A stretch of DNA of 64,000 bases from Stutzerimonas stutzeri (GTDB lineage Bacteria > Pseudomonadota > Gammaproteobacteria > Pseudomonadales > Pseudomonadaceae): positions 124,001-188,000 of the forward strand of contig NZ_PPXG01000006.1 in the NCBI RefSeq assembly GCF_002909485.1, given 5' to 3'. Under the pieces are notes generated by a model that saw only the letters and a list, made by a program, of their open reading frames with translations, was not told the DNA's origin and ran no database searches. Below are positions 30,182 through 38,700 of this stretch, one piece after another. Both the position numbers and the translations under genes were made by a program. The stretch's first letter is position 1. The number at the start of each line of letters is the position of its first letter.

Positions 30182-31132
30182 ATGACCGTTCGCGTCGGGA
30201 TCATCATGGACCCTATCGCGCATATCGCCTTCAAAAAGGACAGCTCGCTGGCCATGCTGTTGGCTGCCCAGGCGCGAGGCTGGGCGCTGTTCTATATGGA
30301 GCAGCGTGACCTTTATCAGCTCGGCGACCAGGCCCGTGCACGCATGTGCCCACTACGGGTGTTCAATGATCCGCAACACTGGTTCGAGACGGACGAAGAG
30401 GTTGACACCGCCCTTAGCGACCTCGACGTGATCCTCATGCGCAAGGACCCGCCGTTCAACAGCGAATACATCTACGCAACCTATCTACTGGAATTGGCGG
30501 AGAAATCGGGAACGCTGGTGGTCAACCGCCCGCAAAGCCTGCGCGACTGCAACGAGAAGTTCTTCGCCACCCAGTTTCCACAATGCACGCCGCCGACGCT
30601 GGTCAGCCGACGCTCGGACATTCTCCGCGAGTTCGCCCGCGAGCACCGTGACATCATTCTCAAACCCCTTGACGAGATGGGTGGCGCCTCTATCTTTCGT
30701 CACCGCGAGGGCGACCCCAACCTTTCGGTCATCCTGGAGGTACTCACCGAGCATGGCAGCCGCCAGATAATGGCGCAGCGCTATGTCCCGGCTATCAAAG
30801 ATGGCGACAAGCGCATCCTGATGATCGACGGCGAACCGGTTCCTTATTGCCTGGCGCGAATCCCCGCAGCGGGTGAAACACGTGGCAACCTGGCTGCCGG
30901 CGGTCGTGGTGTCGCGCAACCGCTATCCGATCACGATCGAGAGATCGCTGCGATCGTTGGCCCGGAATTGCGTAAACGCGGCCTGTTGTTTGTAGGCCTG
31001 GATGTGATCGGTGACTGCCTCACCGAAATCAACATAACCAGCCCTACCTGCATCCGCGAAATCGACAATGCTTTTGACACGCGCATCGGCGAGCGCCTCA
31101 TGGATGCGATCGCGGCCAAGCTGCAAGGTTGA
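30182..31132 (+). CDS. gshB: Glutathione synthetase
   Basis: 316 residues of the ATP-grasp enzyme that joins gamma-glutamylcysteine and glycine. Family stretches include MTVRVGIIMDPIAHIAFKKD at the N terminus, VILMRKDPPFNSEYIYATYLL, ILKPLDEMGGASIF (ATP-binding lid), RYVPAIKDGDKRILMIDGEPV and the glycine loop AAGGRGVAQPLS. The start is set by length and the conserved N terminus. It is divergent from pilG and followed by a strong hairpin. Confidence 0.97.
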   Translation: MTVRVGIIMDPIAHIAFKKDSSLAMLLAAQARGWALFYMEQRDLYQLGDQARARMCPLRVFNDPQHWFETDEEVDTALSDLDVILMRKDPPFNSEYIYATYLLELAEKSGTLVVNRPQSLRDCNEKFFATQFPQCTPPTLVSRRSDILREFAREHRDIILKPLDEMGGASIFRHREGDPNLSVILEVLTEHGSRQIMAQRYVPAIKDGDKRILMIDGEPVPYCLARIPAAGETRGNLAAGGRGVAQPLSDHDREIAAIVGPELRKRGLLFVGLDVIGDCLTEINITSPTCIREIDNAFDTRIGERLMDAIAAKLQG

Positions 31133-31143
31133 ACCAGCTAACA

Positions 31144-31180
31144 GCTTTGAGTTTGGAGCTTGCGGCTCCAAGCTCAAAGC
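31144..31180 (+). terminator. Strong hairpin after gshB
   Basis: GCTTTGAG-T-TTGGAGC (31144-31159) pairs with GCTCCAA-G-CTCAAAGC (31165-31180) around a five-base loop: 16 pairs, one of them G-T. It begins 12 bases after the gshB stop but no T-run follows, so it could be an RNA-stabilising hairpin or a terminator acting with a factor. Confidence 0.6.
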
Positions 31181-31219
31181 CGGCAGACTGCGCGGCACTT
31201 CGAGCCGACCCGAAACCTG

Positions 31220-32113
31220 ATGAACGCCGCTACCCGCCAACCCATGCCTGAACCTACCCGCGTCCGCCCTGCGGACAGGCTCGGCTTCACGCTATTTCTG
31301 GCCGCTGCGTTGCATCTGGCCCTAATACTCGGCGTGGGCTTTACCCTGTCCGAGCCCAAGCAGATCAGCAAAACGCTGGAAATCACCCTCTCGACATTCA
31401 AGAGCGAGGAAAAGCCCAAGGAGGCCGACTTCCTCGCCCAAGACAATCAACAGGGCAGCGGTACGCTGGAACACAAAGCCTCGCCGAAAACCACCGAGCA
31501 GGCACAGTTCCAGGATACCGAGGTGCGCAAGGTCACCCCGCCTGCCGCACCGCCACGCAGCACTCGGCCGGAGCCGGCAAAGACGGTCGTCACCACTCGC
31601 AGCCCTCAGCCAGATAAAGCCCAGGTCAAGCAGCAGACCCAGCCACAGCCCGAACCGCAAGCTGCTCCTGCGTTCGACAGCTCGCAGCTGAGTGCCGAGA
31701 TCGCCAGCCTGGAAGCCGAACTTGCGCAGGATGTCGAACGCTATGCCAAGCGCCCCAGAGTCAGCCGCCAGAACAGCGCCGCCACGATGCGCGATATCAG
31801 CGCCTGGTATCGCGACGAATGGCGCAAAAAGGTCGAGCGCATCGGCAATCTCAACTACCCGGACGAAGCACGCCGGCAGCAGATCTACGGCAGCCTGCGC
31901 ATGCTGGTCACTATCAACCGCGACGGCACCATACAGGAGCTGCGCGTTATCGAGTCCTCCGGCCAGCCGGTGCTCGACGATGCAGCAATGCGCATCGTGC
32001 GCTTGGCAGCACCTTTCGCACCGTTCACCGGAGAGCTGGGGCAGAAGTTCGACCAGGTAGAGATAATCCGGACCTGGCGTTTCGAGCGCGGCGACAGGCT
32101 ATCGAGCCGCTGA
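31220..32113 (+). CDS. TonB-like energy transducer (TonB3 of the twitching locus)
   Basis: 297 residues: a short cytoplasmic start, one transmembrane helix (LGFTLFLAAALHLALILGVGF, about 22-42), a Pro, Gln, Lys and Glu-rich periplasmic spacer, and a C-terminal TonB domain (GNLNYPDEARRQQIYGSLRMLVTINRDG, SSGQPVLDDAAMRIVRLAAPFAPF). Its position after gshB matches P. aeruginosa tonB3 (PA0406), which is needed for normal twitching and pilus assembly rather than iron uptake. No exbB or exbD is nearby. The start is uncertain (31220 or 31244). Confidence 0.85.
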   Translation: MNAATRQPMPEPTRVRPADRLGFTLFLAAALHLALILGVGFTLSEPKQISKTLEITLSTFKSEEKPKEADFLAQDNQQGSGTLEHKASPKTTEQAQFQDTEVRKVTPPAAPPRSTRPEPAKTVVTTRSPQPDKAQVKQQTQPQPEPQAAPAFDSSQLSAEIASLEAELAQDVERYAKRPRVSRQNSAATMRDISAWYRDEWRKKVERIGNLNYPDEARRQQIYGSLRMLVTINRDGTIQELRVIESSGQPVLDDAAMRIVRLAAPFAPFTGELGQKFDQVEIIRTWRFERGDRLSSR

Positions 32114-32179
32114 GGCGAACAGCTGGACGAACCGTCGCACCTGTAGCCGGAAAGCGGTGCAACGCTTAAGCTAATGCGC

Positions 32180-32749
32180 ATGAAAAGCACCGCGCCCAGT
32201 TACCTCAAGCATCACTTTCTGATCGCCATGCCGCAGATGGCCGATCCGAACTTTGCCCAGACGCTGATCTACCTGATCGAGCACGGACCAGAAGGCGCCA
32301 TGGGCCTGATAATCAATCGTCCGAGCGGCCTGAACCTTGCCGATGTGCTCGAGCAGTTGCGCCCGGATCAGCCGAGTTCCCTTCTCTGTCAGAACCTGCC
32401 GATATTCTCTGGCGGCCCGGTGCAGACCGACCGCGGTTTCGTCCTGCATTCGCCCGATCTGCAGTTCCAGGCCACCCTGTCGCTCGGCCCGCTGGGCATG
32501 TCCACCTCGCAGGACGTTCTGTTCGCTATCGCGGACGGCCAGGGTCCTGCTCGGCACTTCATCGCACTCGGCTACGCCGGCTGGGAAGCAGGCCAGCTTG
32601 AGGCCGAACTGGTCGACAATGCCTGGCTAAGCTGCCCCGCTGACACCGAGATATTGTACGACCTGCCGTATGACCAACGCCTGAACGCAGCTGCTGCGTC
32701 ACTTGGTGTGGACCTCCGACTGCTCAGCACCCAGGTCGGGCACGCATGA
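32180..32749 (+). CDS. YqgE/AlgH family protein
   Basis: 189 residues of the UPF0301 family, with SYLKHHFLIAMPQMADPNFAQTL, EGAMGLIINRPSGL and FIALGYAGWEAGQLEAEL. The ATG at 32180 matches relatives; another ATG two codons upstream is possible. The molecular role is unknown; in pseudomonads AlgH has been linked to alginate and virulence gene expression. Its stop overlaps ruvX by four bases, a widely conserved pairing. Confidence 0.92.
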   Translation: MKSTAPSYLKHHFLIAMPQMADPNFAQTLIYLIEHGPEGAMGLIINRPSGLNLADVLEQLRPDQPSSLLCQNLPIFSGGPVQTDRGFVLHSPDLQFQATLSLGPLGMSTSQDVLFAIADGQGPARHFIALGYAGWEAGQLEAELVDNAWLSCPADTEILYDLPYDQRLNAAAASLGVDLRLLSTQVGHA

Positions 32750-33171
32750 GCGCGCCTCGACTGTTGCTCGGCTTCGACTATGGCACCAAGCAGATCGGCG
32801 TTGCCGTCGGCCAGGTTATTACGGGACAAGCGCGCGAGCTCTGCGTACTTAAGGCGCAGAACGGAATACCAGACTGGCAGCAGGTCGAGGCGCTGATGAG
32901 CGAATGGCAGCCCGATGCGCTGGTCGTCGGCCTACCGCTGAACATGGACGGCACGCCTAGCGACATGAGTGCGCGAGCGGAAAAGTTCGCCCGCAGGCTC
33001 AATGGCCGCTTCAACTTGCCGGTACACACTCACGACGAACGCCTTACCACGTTCGAAGCCAAAGGCGAGCGTCTGCGTCAGGGCCAGCACGGCAGCTATC
33101 GTGACCGTCCAGTGGACGCCCTGGCTGCCGCCCTATTACTGGAAGGCTGGCTGAGCGATCACCCCACCTGA
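32746..33171 (+). CDS. ruvX: Putative pre-16S rRNA nuclease / Holliday junction resolvase (YqgF)
   Basis: 141 residues of the RNase H-like YqgF family: the catalytic Asp in LLLGFDYGTKQIGVAVG, a middle strand VVGLPLNMDGTPSDMSARAEKFARRL, and the late acidic site DRPVDALAAALLLEGWL. Members process the 5' end of 16S rRNA; a role in junction resolution has also been proposed. It overlaps yqgE by four bases (ATGA) and is followed 21 bases later by pyrR. Confidence 0.93.
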   Translation: MSAPRLLLGFDYGTKQIGVAVGQVITGQARELCVLKAQNGIPDWQQVEALMSEWQPDALVVGLPLNMDGTPSDMSARAEKFARRLNGRFNLPVHTHDERLTTFEAKGERLRQGQHGSYRDRPVDALAAALLLEGWLSDHPT

Positions 33172-33192
33172 TCCGGACCTGAAGGAGATCCC

Positions 33193-33705
33193 ATGATCCT
33201 GCCCAACCCTGAACAGCTGCTGTCCGAAATGGCCGCCGCGCTCAAGCAGCACCTGAGCGACCGTAGCATCCAGGAACCGCGCTTCATCGGAATTCGTACT
33301 GGCGGCGTCTGGGTTGCCCAGGCACTGCTCGCGGCGCGGGGACAGAACGAACCTCTCGGCATTCTCGATGTGTCGTTCTACCGCGACGATTTCACCCAGA
33401 AGGGCCTGCATCCCCAGGTGCAACCATCGGAGCTGCCTTTCGAGATCGAAGGCCAGCATCTGGTGCTGATCGATGACGTACTGATGACCGGCCGTACCAT
33501 CCGCGCGGCCCTCAACGAGCTGTTCGACTACGGACGGCCGGCCAGCGTGACCCTGGTCTGCCTGCTCGACCTGAACGCGCGTGAGCTACCGATTCGCCCT
33601 GACGTGGTCGGCGCCACCCTGTCGCTGGCGCCGGAACAGCGCATCAAGCTGATCGGGCCGGAGCCGTTGGCCCTCGAGCAACAGATGGAAACCAGCCCCT
33701 CCTGA
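33193..33705 (+). CDS. pyrR: PyrR: pyrimidine operon regulator / uracil phosphoribosyltransferase
   Basis: 170 residues of the type I phosphoribosyltransferase fold with the PRPP loop [20 protein letters not shown] and the ISYRD-like segment [21 protein letters not shown] precedes the ATG. PyrR is an RNA-binding attenuator in Gram-positives; its role in pseudomonads is less clear. It stands 52 bases before pyrB, in a row conserved with P. aeruginosa (yqgE-ruvX-pyrR-pyrB-pyrC'). Confidence 0.94.
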   Translation: MILPNPEQLLSEMAAALKQHLSDRSIQEPRFIGIRTGGVWVAQALLAARGQNEPLGILDVSFYRDDFTQKGLHPQVQPSELPFEIEGQHLVLIDDVLMTGRTIRAALNELFDYGRPASVTLVCLLDLNARELPIRPDVVGATLSLAPEQRIKLIGPEPLALEQQMETSPS

Positions 33706-33757
33706 GGGGGTCGACAATCCCCTCAGCCCATCTCCAGCCGCTAACCGAGATCTTGCG

Positions 33758-34774
33758 ATGACGCCCACCGACGCCAAGCGCCCGCTACAGCTTAACGACC
33801 AAGGACAGCTGCGCCATTTTCTCTCCCTCGACGGCTTGCCCCGCGAATTGCTCACCGAGATCCTGGATACCGCCGACTCATTCCTAGAGGTCGGCGCTCG
33901 GGCAGTGAAGAAGGTCCCGCTGCTGCGCGGCAAGACCGTCTGCAACGTCTTCTTCGAGAACTCCACGCGCACGCGCACCACCTTTGAGCTGGCGGCGCAG
34001 CGGTTGTCAGCGGATGTCATCACGCTGAACGTCTCGACCTCCTCCACCAGCAAGGGCGAAACCCTCACCGACACGCTACGCAATCTGGAAGCCATGGCGG
34101 CGGACATGTTCGTCGTGCGTCACGCCGATTCCGGTGCCGCACACTTCATCGCCGAGCACGTCAGCCCGGAGGTTGCGGTCATCAATGGTGGCGACGGGCG
34201 TCATGCACACCCGACTCAGGGCATGCTCGACATGCTCACCATCCGCCGCCATAAAGGCAGCTTCGAAAACCTTTCGGTCGCCATCGTCGGCGACATCCTG
34301 CACTCGCGGGTAGCGCGTTCGAACATGCTCGCCTTGAAGACGCTGGGCTGTCCGGATATCCGCGTCATCGCGCCGAAAACCCTGCTTCCCGAGGGCATCG
34401 AACAGTACGGCGTGCGTGTATTCACCGACATGAACGAAGGCCTACGTGACGTCGACGTGGTGATCATGCTGCGCCTGCAACGCGAGCGCATGCAAGGCGG
34501 CCTGCTCCCCAGCGAAGGCGAGTTCTACAAGCTCTACGGCCTGAACACCCAGCGCCTGGCGCTGGCCAAGTCCGACGCCATCGTCATGCACCCGGGCCCG
34601 ATCAACCGCGGCGTGGAAATCGAGTCGGCGGTGGCCGACGGCCCACAATCGGTGATCCTCAACCAGGTCACCTACGGCATCGCCATACGCATGGCCGTAT
34701 TGTCCATGGCGATGAGCGGCCAGGCTGCGCAGCGCCAGATCGATTCTGAATCCGTATCCGAGGAGCAGCAGTGA
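33758..34774 (+). CDS. pyrB: Aspartate carbamoyltransferase catalytic subunit
   Basis: 338 residues. The carbamoyl-phosphate site [18 protein letters not shown], the [13 protein letters not shown] segment, [12 protein letters not shown] and [12 protein letters not shown] are all present. It makes N-carbamoyl-aspartate, the first committed step of pyrimidine synthesis. The N-terminal extension of about 20 residues before the core is typical of Pseudomonas, where nucleotide effectors bind the catalytic chain. No pyrI regulatory subunit is present; the enzyme forms a complex with the inactive dihydroorotase encoded next, whose start overlaps the pyrB stop. Confidence 0.96.
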   Translation: MTPTDAKRPLQLNDQGQLRHFLSLDGLPRELLTEILDTADSFLEVGARAVKKVPLLRGKTVCNVFFENSTRTRTTFELAAQRLSADVITLNVSTSSTSKGETLTDTLRNLEAMAADMFVVRHADSGAAHFIAEHVSPEVAVINGGDGRHAHPTQGMLDMLTIRRHKGSFENLSVAIVGDILHSRVARSNMLALKTLGCPDIRVIAPKTLLPEGIEQYGVRVFTDMNEGLRDVDVVIMLRLQRERMQGGLLPSEGEFYKLYGLNTQRLALAKSDAIVMHPGPINRGVEIESAVADGPQSVILNQVTYGIAIRMAVLSMAMSGQAAQRQIDSESVSEEQQ

Positions 34775-36048
34775 TGGTGGCAATTCGAATCCTCGGCGCG
34801 CACGTGATCGACCCCGCCAGCGGGCGTGACGAAATCGCCGATATATTCCTGCAGCATGGCAAGATCGCGGCCATCGGCCAGCCGCCCGCCGGCTTCGAGG
34901 CGCAACAGACGATCGACGCCCAGGGGCTGATTGCGGCACCCGGCCTGGTCGATCTTGCGGTGGCACTACGCGAGCCGGGCTACAGCCGCAAAGGCAGCAT
35001 TGCCAGTGAGACGCTGTCCGCAGCAGCAGGCGGCATCACCAGCCTATGCTGCCCGCCGCAGACCCGCCCGGTCCTGGACACCGCGGCAGTCACCGAACTG
35101 ATCCTCGACCGCGCACGCGAGTCGGGGCACGCCAAGGTATTCCCCATCGGTGCACTGACACGCAACCTGGCCGGCGAACAGCTTTCCGAACTGGTGGCAC
35201 TGCGCGAAGCCGGCTGCGTCGCCTTTGGTAATGGCCTGAACGAATTTGCCAGCAACCGGAACCTGCGCCGCGCGTTGGAATACGCAGCAACCTTCGACCT
35301 GACGGTGATCTTGCACTCGCAGGATAGCGACCTCGCCGAAGGCGGGCTCGCTCACGAGGGCGCAGCCGCCAGCTTCCTAGGTTTGTCCGGCATACCGGAA
35401 ACCGCAGAGACCGTTGCGCTGACGCGCAACCTGCTGCTGGTGGAAAAGTCCGGCGTTCGCGCACACTTCACCCAGCTGACAAGCGCCCGTGGTGCGGAAC
35501 TGATCGGCCAAGCTCAGGCGCGCGGCCTCCCGGTGACGGCGGATGTGGCGATGTATCAACTGATACTCACCGACGAAGCGCTACACGGCTTTTCCAGCCT
35601 GTATCACGTGCAGCCGCCACTGCGCAGCACAGCGGACCGCGACGGTCTGCGCGAGGCAGTGAAGACAGGCGTGATCTCGGCGATTTCCAGCCATCACCAG
35701 CCTCACGAAGCGGATGCCAAATTGGCACCATTCGGCGAAACCGAAGCGGGCATCAGCAGCGCGGATATCTTATTGCCATTGGCCCTGACGCTGGTGGAAG
35801 ACGGCCTGCTGGATCTGCCGACCCTGCTGACGCGGCTGACCAGCGGTCCCGCTGCGGCGCTAACGCTCCCGGCAGGCAAGCTGCAACCCGGGTTGCCGGC
35901 CGACATAGTCCTATTCGACCGAAACAGCTCGACCCTGGTTGGCGAAAGTTGGTACTCCAAGGGCCGCAATTGCCCATTCATGGGCCACTGCCTGCCAGGT
36001 TCGGTGCGCTATACGATCGTCGACGGCCGCATCAGTTACCAGAACTGA
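34774..36048 (+). CDS. pyrC': PyrC', non-catalytic dihydroorotase-like subunit
   Basis: 424 residues of the amidohydrolase fold, but the metal site is lost: the usual HxH after PGLVD is Ala62-Val-Ala64 (LVDLAVALREPG), and the late DHAPH-type motif reads SSHHQPHE. In P. putida and P. aeruginosa this pseudo-enzyme is needed to assemble the dodecameric aspartate carbamoyltransferase, while true dihydroorotase is encoded elsewhere. The ATG overlaps the pyrB stop by one base with GGAG eight bases upstream; a GTG one codon earlier is possible. Confidence 0.94.
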   Translation: MVAIRILGAHVIDPASGRDEIADIFLQHGKIAAIGQPPAGFEAQQTIDAQGLIAAPGLVDLAVALREPGYSRKGSIASETLSAAAGGITSLCCPPQTRPVLDTAAVTELILDRARESGHAKVFPIGALTRNLAGEQLSELVALREAGCVAFGNGLNEFASNRNLRRALEYAATFDLTVILHSQDSDLAEGGLAHEGAAASFLGLSGIPETAETVALTRNLLLVEKSGVRAHFTQLTSARGAELIGQAQARGLPVTADVAMYQLILTDEALHGFSSLYHVQPPLRSTADRDGLREAVKTGVISAISSHHQPHEADAKLAPFGETEAGISSADILLPLALTLVEDGLLDLPTLLTRLTSGPAAALTLPAGKLQPGLPADIVLFDRNSSTLVGESWYSKGRNCPFMGHCLPGSVRYTIVDGRISYQN

Positions 36049-36059
36049 AGCTGACCTTA

Positions 36060-36089
36060 TGCGCATGGAGGAGGCTTCATCCATGCGCA
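36060..36089 (+). terminator. Hairpin between pyrC' and the TM2 gene
   Basis: TGCGCATGG (36060-36068) pairs perfectly with CCATGCGCA (36081-36089) over a 12-base loop. It lies between convergent genes and 11 bases after the pyrC' stop. There is no T-run, so its termination role is only inferred. Confidence 0.5.
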
Positions 36090-36127
36090 CAAGGCGCTGA
36101 AAAACGCCTCATTCGTCCTGAACCTGC

Positions 36128-36523
36128 TCAGCGCCGCGCTAGATTGCGCTCGGATATCTGCGAGTTCAGCGTCCAGAAGTCGTAAAGCACGCCGATGAAG
36201 AACAGGCCGCCGGTGAACAGGTAGAGAATCCCAGTGATCCACTTGCCCTGATACATGCGGTGCACACCGAATACACCGAGAAAGGTCAGCAGTATCCAGC
36301 CGACCGTGTAATCGATGGGCCCCGGCTGGAAGCGCATGTCCGCTTCGCGATCCATCGAGGGGATCAGGAACAGATCGATGATCCAACCGATGAAGAACAA
36401 GCCCAGAGTGAAAAACCAGATGGTGCCAGTGATGGGCTTGCCGTAATAGAAACGATGGGAGCCAAGAAAACCGAATATCCACAGGAGATAGCCGATCAGC
36501 GTGCTATGTGTGTTTTGCTGCAT
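36128..36523 (-). CDS. TM2-domain membrane protein
   Basis: 131 residues with two TM2 units: each starts with a helix, then a G-x-H-R-F/M-Y loop (FGFLGSHRFYYGKPITG and LGVFGVHRMYQGKWITG), then a second helix and a D-rich end (WIIDLFLIP, VLYDFWTL). The start at 36523 (MQQNTHS) has GAGG six bases upstream. TM2 proteins are small inner-membrane proteins of unknown function. The internal duplication is clear by eye. Convergent with pyrC' and divergent from the radical SAM gene. Confidence 0.85.
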   Translation of the reverse strand: MQQNTHSTLIGYLLWIFGFLGSHRFYYGKPITGTIWFFTLGLFFIGWIIDLFLIPSMDREADMRFQPGPIDYTVGWILLTFLGVFGVHRMYQGKWITGILYLFTGGLFFIGVLYDFWTLNSQISERNLARR

Positions 36524-36621
36524 CCGAGCCTCGATGTGCAATTAATGAGTGGCGCCAGCTTATCCGATAACTCGTCTCGCGAACCACCAGACGGAGGCTC
36601 TCGGTAAGGGAAGCCGTGATA

Positions 36622-36637
36622 CTGTATATGCAAACAG
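36622..36637 (+). promoter_or_regulatory. LexA (SOS) box
   Basis: CTGTATATGCAAACAG fits the LexA consensus CTG-N10-CAG with the favoured TATAT start, and lies inside the longer inverted repeat ATACTGTATATGCAAACAGTAT. It sits 15 bases before the radical SAM start codon, where bound LexA would cover the promoter or the ribosome site. Confidence 0.88.
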
Positions 36638-36652
36638 TATCACGGTGCCGCC

Positions 36653-37864
36653 ATGCAATTGATCGAAAAACTCAGCGTGCTCGCCGACGCGGCCAAGTAC
36701 GATGTTTCCTGCGCCAGCAGCGGGGCACCGAAGCGAAGCTCGAAAGGCAAGAGCGGACTCGGCGCCACCAATGGCATGGGCATCTGCCACAGCTTTACGC
36801 CGGATGGTCGTTGCGTAGCGTTGCTGAAAATCCTGCTGACCAACTTTTGTCTTTACGACTGCCAATACTGCGTCAATCGTCGCTCCAGCGATGTGCCGCG
36901 GGCACGCTTCACACCGGAAGAAGTGGTCAGCCTAACCCTCGACTTCTATCGGCGCAATTGCATCAGCGGCCTGTTCCTCAGCTCCGGCATCATCCGCTCA
37001 GCGGACTACACCATGGAGCAGCTGATTCGGGTCGCCAAGCTGCTACGTGAAGAGCACGAGTTTCGCGGCTACATCCACCTCAAGACCATTCCCGACGCTG
37101 ACCCGCAGCTGATCGCCGAAGCCGGGCGCTATGCCGACCGGCTCAGCGTGAACATCGAGCTGCCCACCGAAGCCAGCCTGATCCGCTTGGCACCGGAAAA
37201 GCAGGTAGTGACCATCAAGCAGGCGATGCACACCATCCACCAAGGCGAAACCGAGGCCAGTGCGGAAAAGCGCGCACCCCGTTTTGCACCTGCCGGGCAG
37301 AGCACGCAAATGATCGTTGGCGCCGACAGTACCGACGACAGCACCATTCTGCACACTGCTCAATCGTTATACGGCAGCTACCGGCTGCGCCGGGTCTACT
37401 ACTCGGCGTTCAGCCCGATCCCGCACAGCCCCAACACCGTGCCTTTCGCTGCGCCGCCGCTGATGCGCGAGCACCGCCTTTATCAGGCCGACTTCCTCAT
37501 GCGTGGTTACGGCTTCAGGGCCAGCGAACTGCTCAGCGGGCCGGGCAACCTCGCGCTGGATATCGATCCGAAACTGGCCTGGGCTCTGGCCCATCGCGAC
37601 CAGTTTCCGGTGGACCTTAATCGCGCCGAACCAACGATGATCGCCCGCATTCCCGGGATCGGCATGCTCAGCGCCAAACGCTTGGTGGATCTGCGCCGGC
37701 AGAAGCGCATCCGCTTTGAGGATCTGACTCGCCTACGCTGCTCCCTCGAGAAAGCCAAGCCCTTCATCATTACCCAGGATTACCGGCCAAGCCTGGCAGG
37801 GCACGAATCGGCGGTGCTGCGCCAGCATCTACGCGATACGCCTGCGCAACTGGCACTCTGGTAA
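36653..37864 (+). CDS. Putative DNA modification/repair radical SAM protein (TIGR03916-like)
   Basis: 403 residues. The radical SAM cluster motif is Cys66-X3-Cys70-X2-Cys73 (FCLYDCQYCVNRR), with further Cys at 20, 45 and 54. The barrel continues through GLFLSSGIIRS and YIHLKTIPDADPQLI. A helix-hairpin-helix unit (about 320-360, VDLNRAEPTMIARIPGIGMLSAKRL) points to DNA or RNA binding. It matches the family known as the UDG-linked radical SAM protein, whose reaction has not been established. It sits behind a LexA box and its stop overlaps the next ATG by one base, so the pair is an SOS-controlled operon. Confidence 0.85.
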   Translation: MQLIEKLSVLADAAKYDVSCASSGAPKRSSKGKSGLGATNGMGICHSFTPDGRCVALLKILLTNFCLYDCQYCVNRRSSDVPRARFTPEEVVSLTLDFYRRNCISGLFLSSGIIRSADYTMEQLIRVAKLLREEHEFRGYIHLKTIPDADPQLIAEAGRYADRLSVNIELPTEASLIRLAPEKQVVTIKQAMHTIHQGETEASAEKRAPRFAPAGQSTQMIVGADSTDDSTILHTAQSLYGSYRLRRVYYSAFSPIPHSPNTVPFAAPPLMREHRLYQADFLMRGYGFRASELLSGPGNLALDIDPKLAWALAHRDQFPVDLNRAEPTMIARIPGIGMLSAKRLVDLRRQKRIRFEDLTRLRCSLEKAKPFIITQDYRPSLAGHESAVLRQHLRDTPAQLALW

Positions 37865-38700
37865 TGGTCACGGTGCGCTTCGACGGCAGCTTTCCGGAAT
37901 GGCGAACTCGCGCCCGTGCGCTGCTGCAGAATCATGTCGCCCCACATGAGGTGAACTGGGCGAGCGGCAATGAATCGGCTGGGCTGTTCGACATCCCCTC
38001 GCCTGCCCCGTCAGCCGAGAGCGAACAGCGGGTTCGTGTACCCAGACAATTGCTGGACGAACTTGAGATGGCCGCACGCTATCGCGTAGAAAACCGCTGG
38101 GGCTTGCTTTATCGCGTGCTCTGGCGCGTTGCCCAGGGCGATTCGAGTGCACGAATGGTCGGCGATGTCGATGGCAGCGAACTGCACGGCCGAATCAAGG
38201 CGGTGCGCCGCGAGGCCCATCATCTGCATGCCTTTCTTCGTTTCAGCCCGGTGGACGCCGGCGATGGACCGCAGCACGTAGCCTGGTTCGAGCCCGCACA
38301 CGATGTGCTGCCTTGGGCAGCCGGGCATTTTGCAGAGCGGATGGGTGAGAACACCTGGCTGATTGCAACACCGGAAGAAGGCGTTTGCTGGGATGGACGG
38401 CAGATGCACCACGCCCAACCCTGCCCGCCACAGTGGCGGCAGCTGGCGCAGAACGCAGCGGACCCTGGAGGTGAGCTATGGAAGGCGTATTACGAGAGCA
38501 CGTTTAATCCAGCACGACTGAACCGAAGCGTCATGGAAAGCAATCTGCCCGTGCGCTTCTGGAAGAATCTGCCCGAGGGCATGCTGATACCCCAGCTGAT
38601 GAGCCGCGCGAGGGCAGGCGCGCAGCGCGACGGCCAGGCCGAGCGCGTCGCCGCTAAAAGCGGAAAGCGCATCGGCCGGGCTGCTGAACAGGCCGATTAA
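37864..38700 (+). CDS. DUF4130 / TIGR03915 family partner of the radical SAM protein
   Basis: 278 residues. The recognisable core is AARYRVENRWGLLYRVLWRVA, VRREAHHLHAFLRF, VAWFEPAHDVLPWAAGHFAERM and, near the end, YYESTFNPARLNRSVMESNLP with FWKNLPEG. In many bacteria this domain is fused to a uracil-DNA glycosylase-like domain; here it stands alone and ends in a basic tail. Conserved His residues (REAHHLHAF, EPAHD) could bind metal. The biochemical role is unknown. The gene starts inside the radical SAM stop codon and ends four bases into the convergent pilU stop. Confidence 0.82.
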   Translation: MVTVRFDGSFPEWRTRARALLQNHVAPHEVNWASGNESAGLFDIPSPAPSAESEQRVRVPRQLLDELEMAARYRVENRWGLLYRVLWRVAQGDSSARMVGDVDGSELHGRIKAVRREAHHLHAFLRFSPVDAGDGPQHVAWFEPAHDVLPWAAGHFAERMGENTWLIATPEEGVCWDGRQMHHAQPCPPQWRQLAQNAADPGGELWKAYYESTFNPARLNRSVMESNLPVRFWKNLPEGMLIPQLMSRARAGAQRDGQAERVAAKSGKRIGRAAEQAD

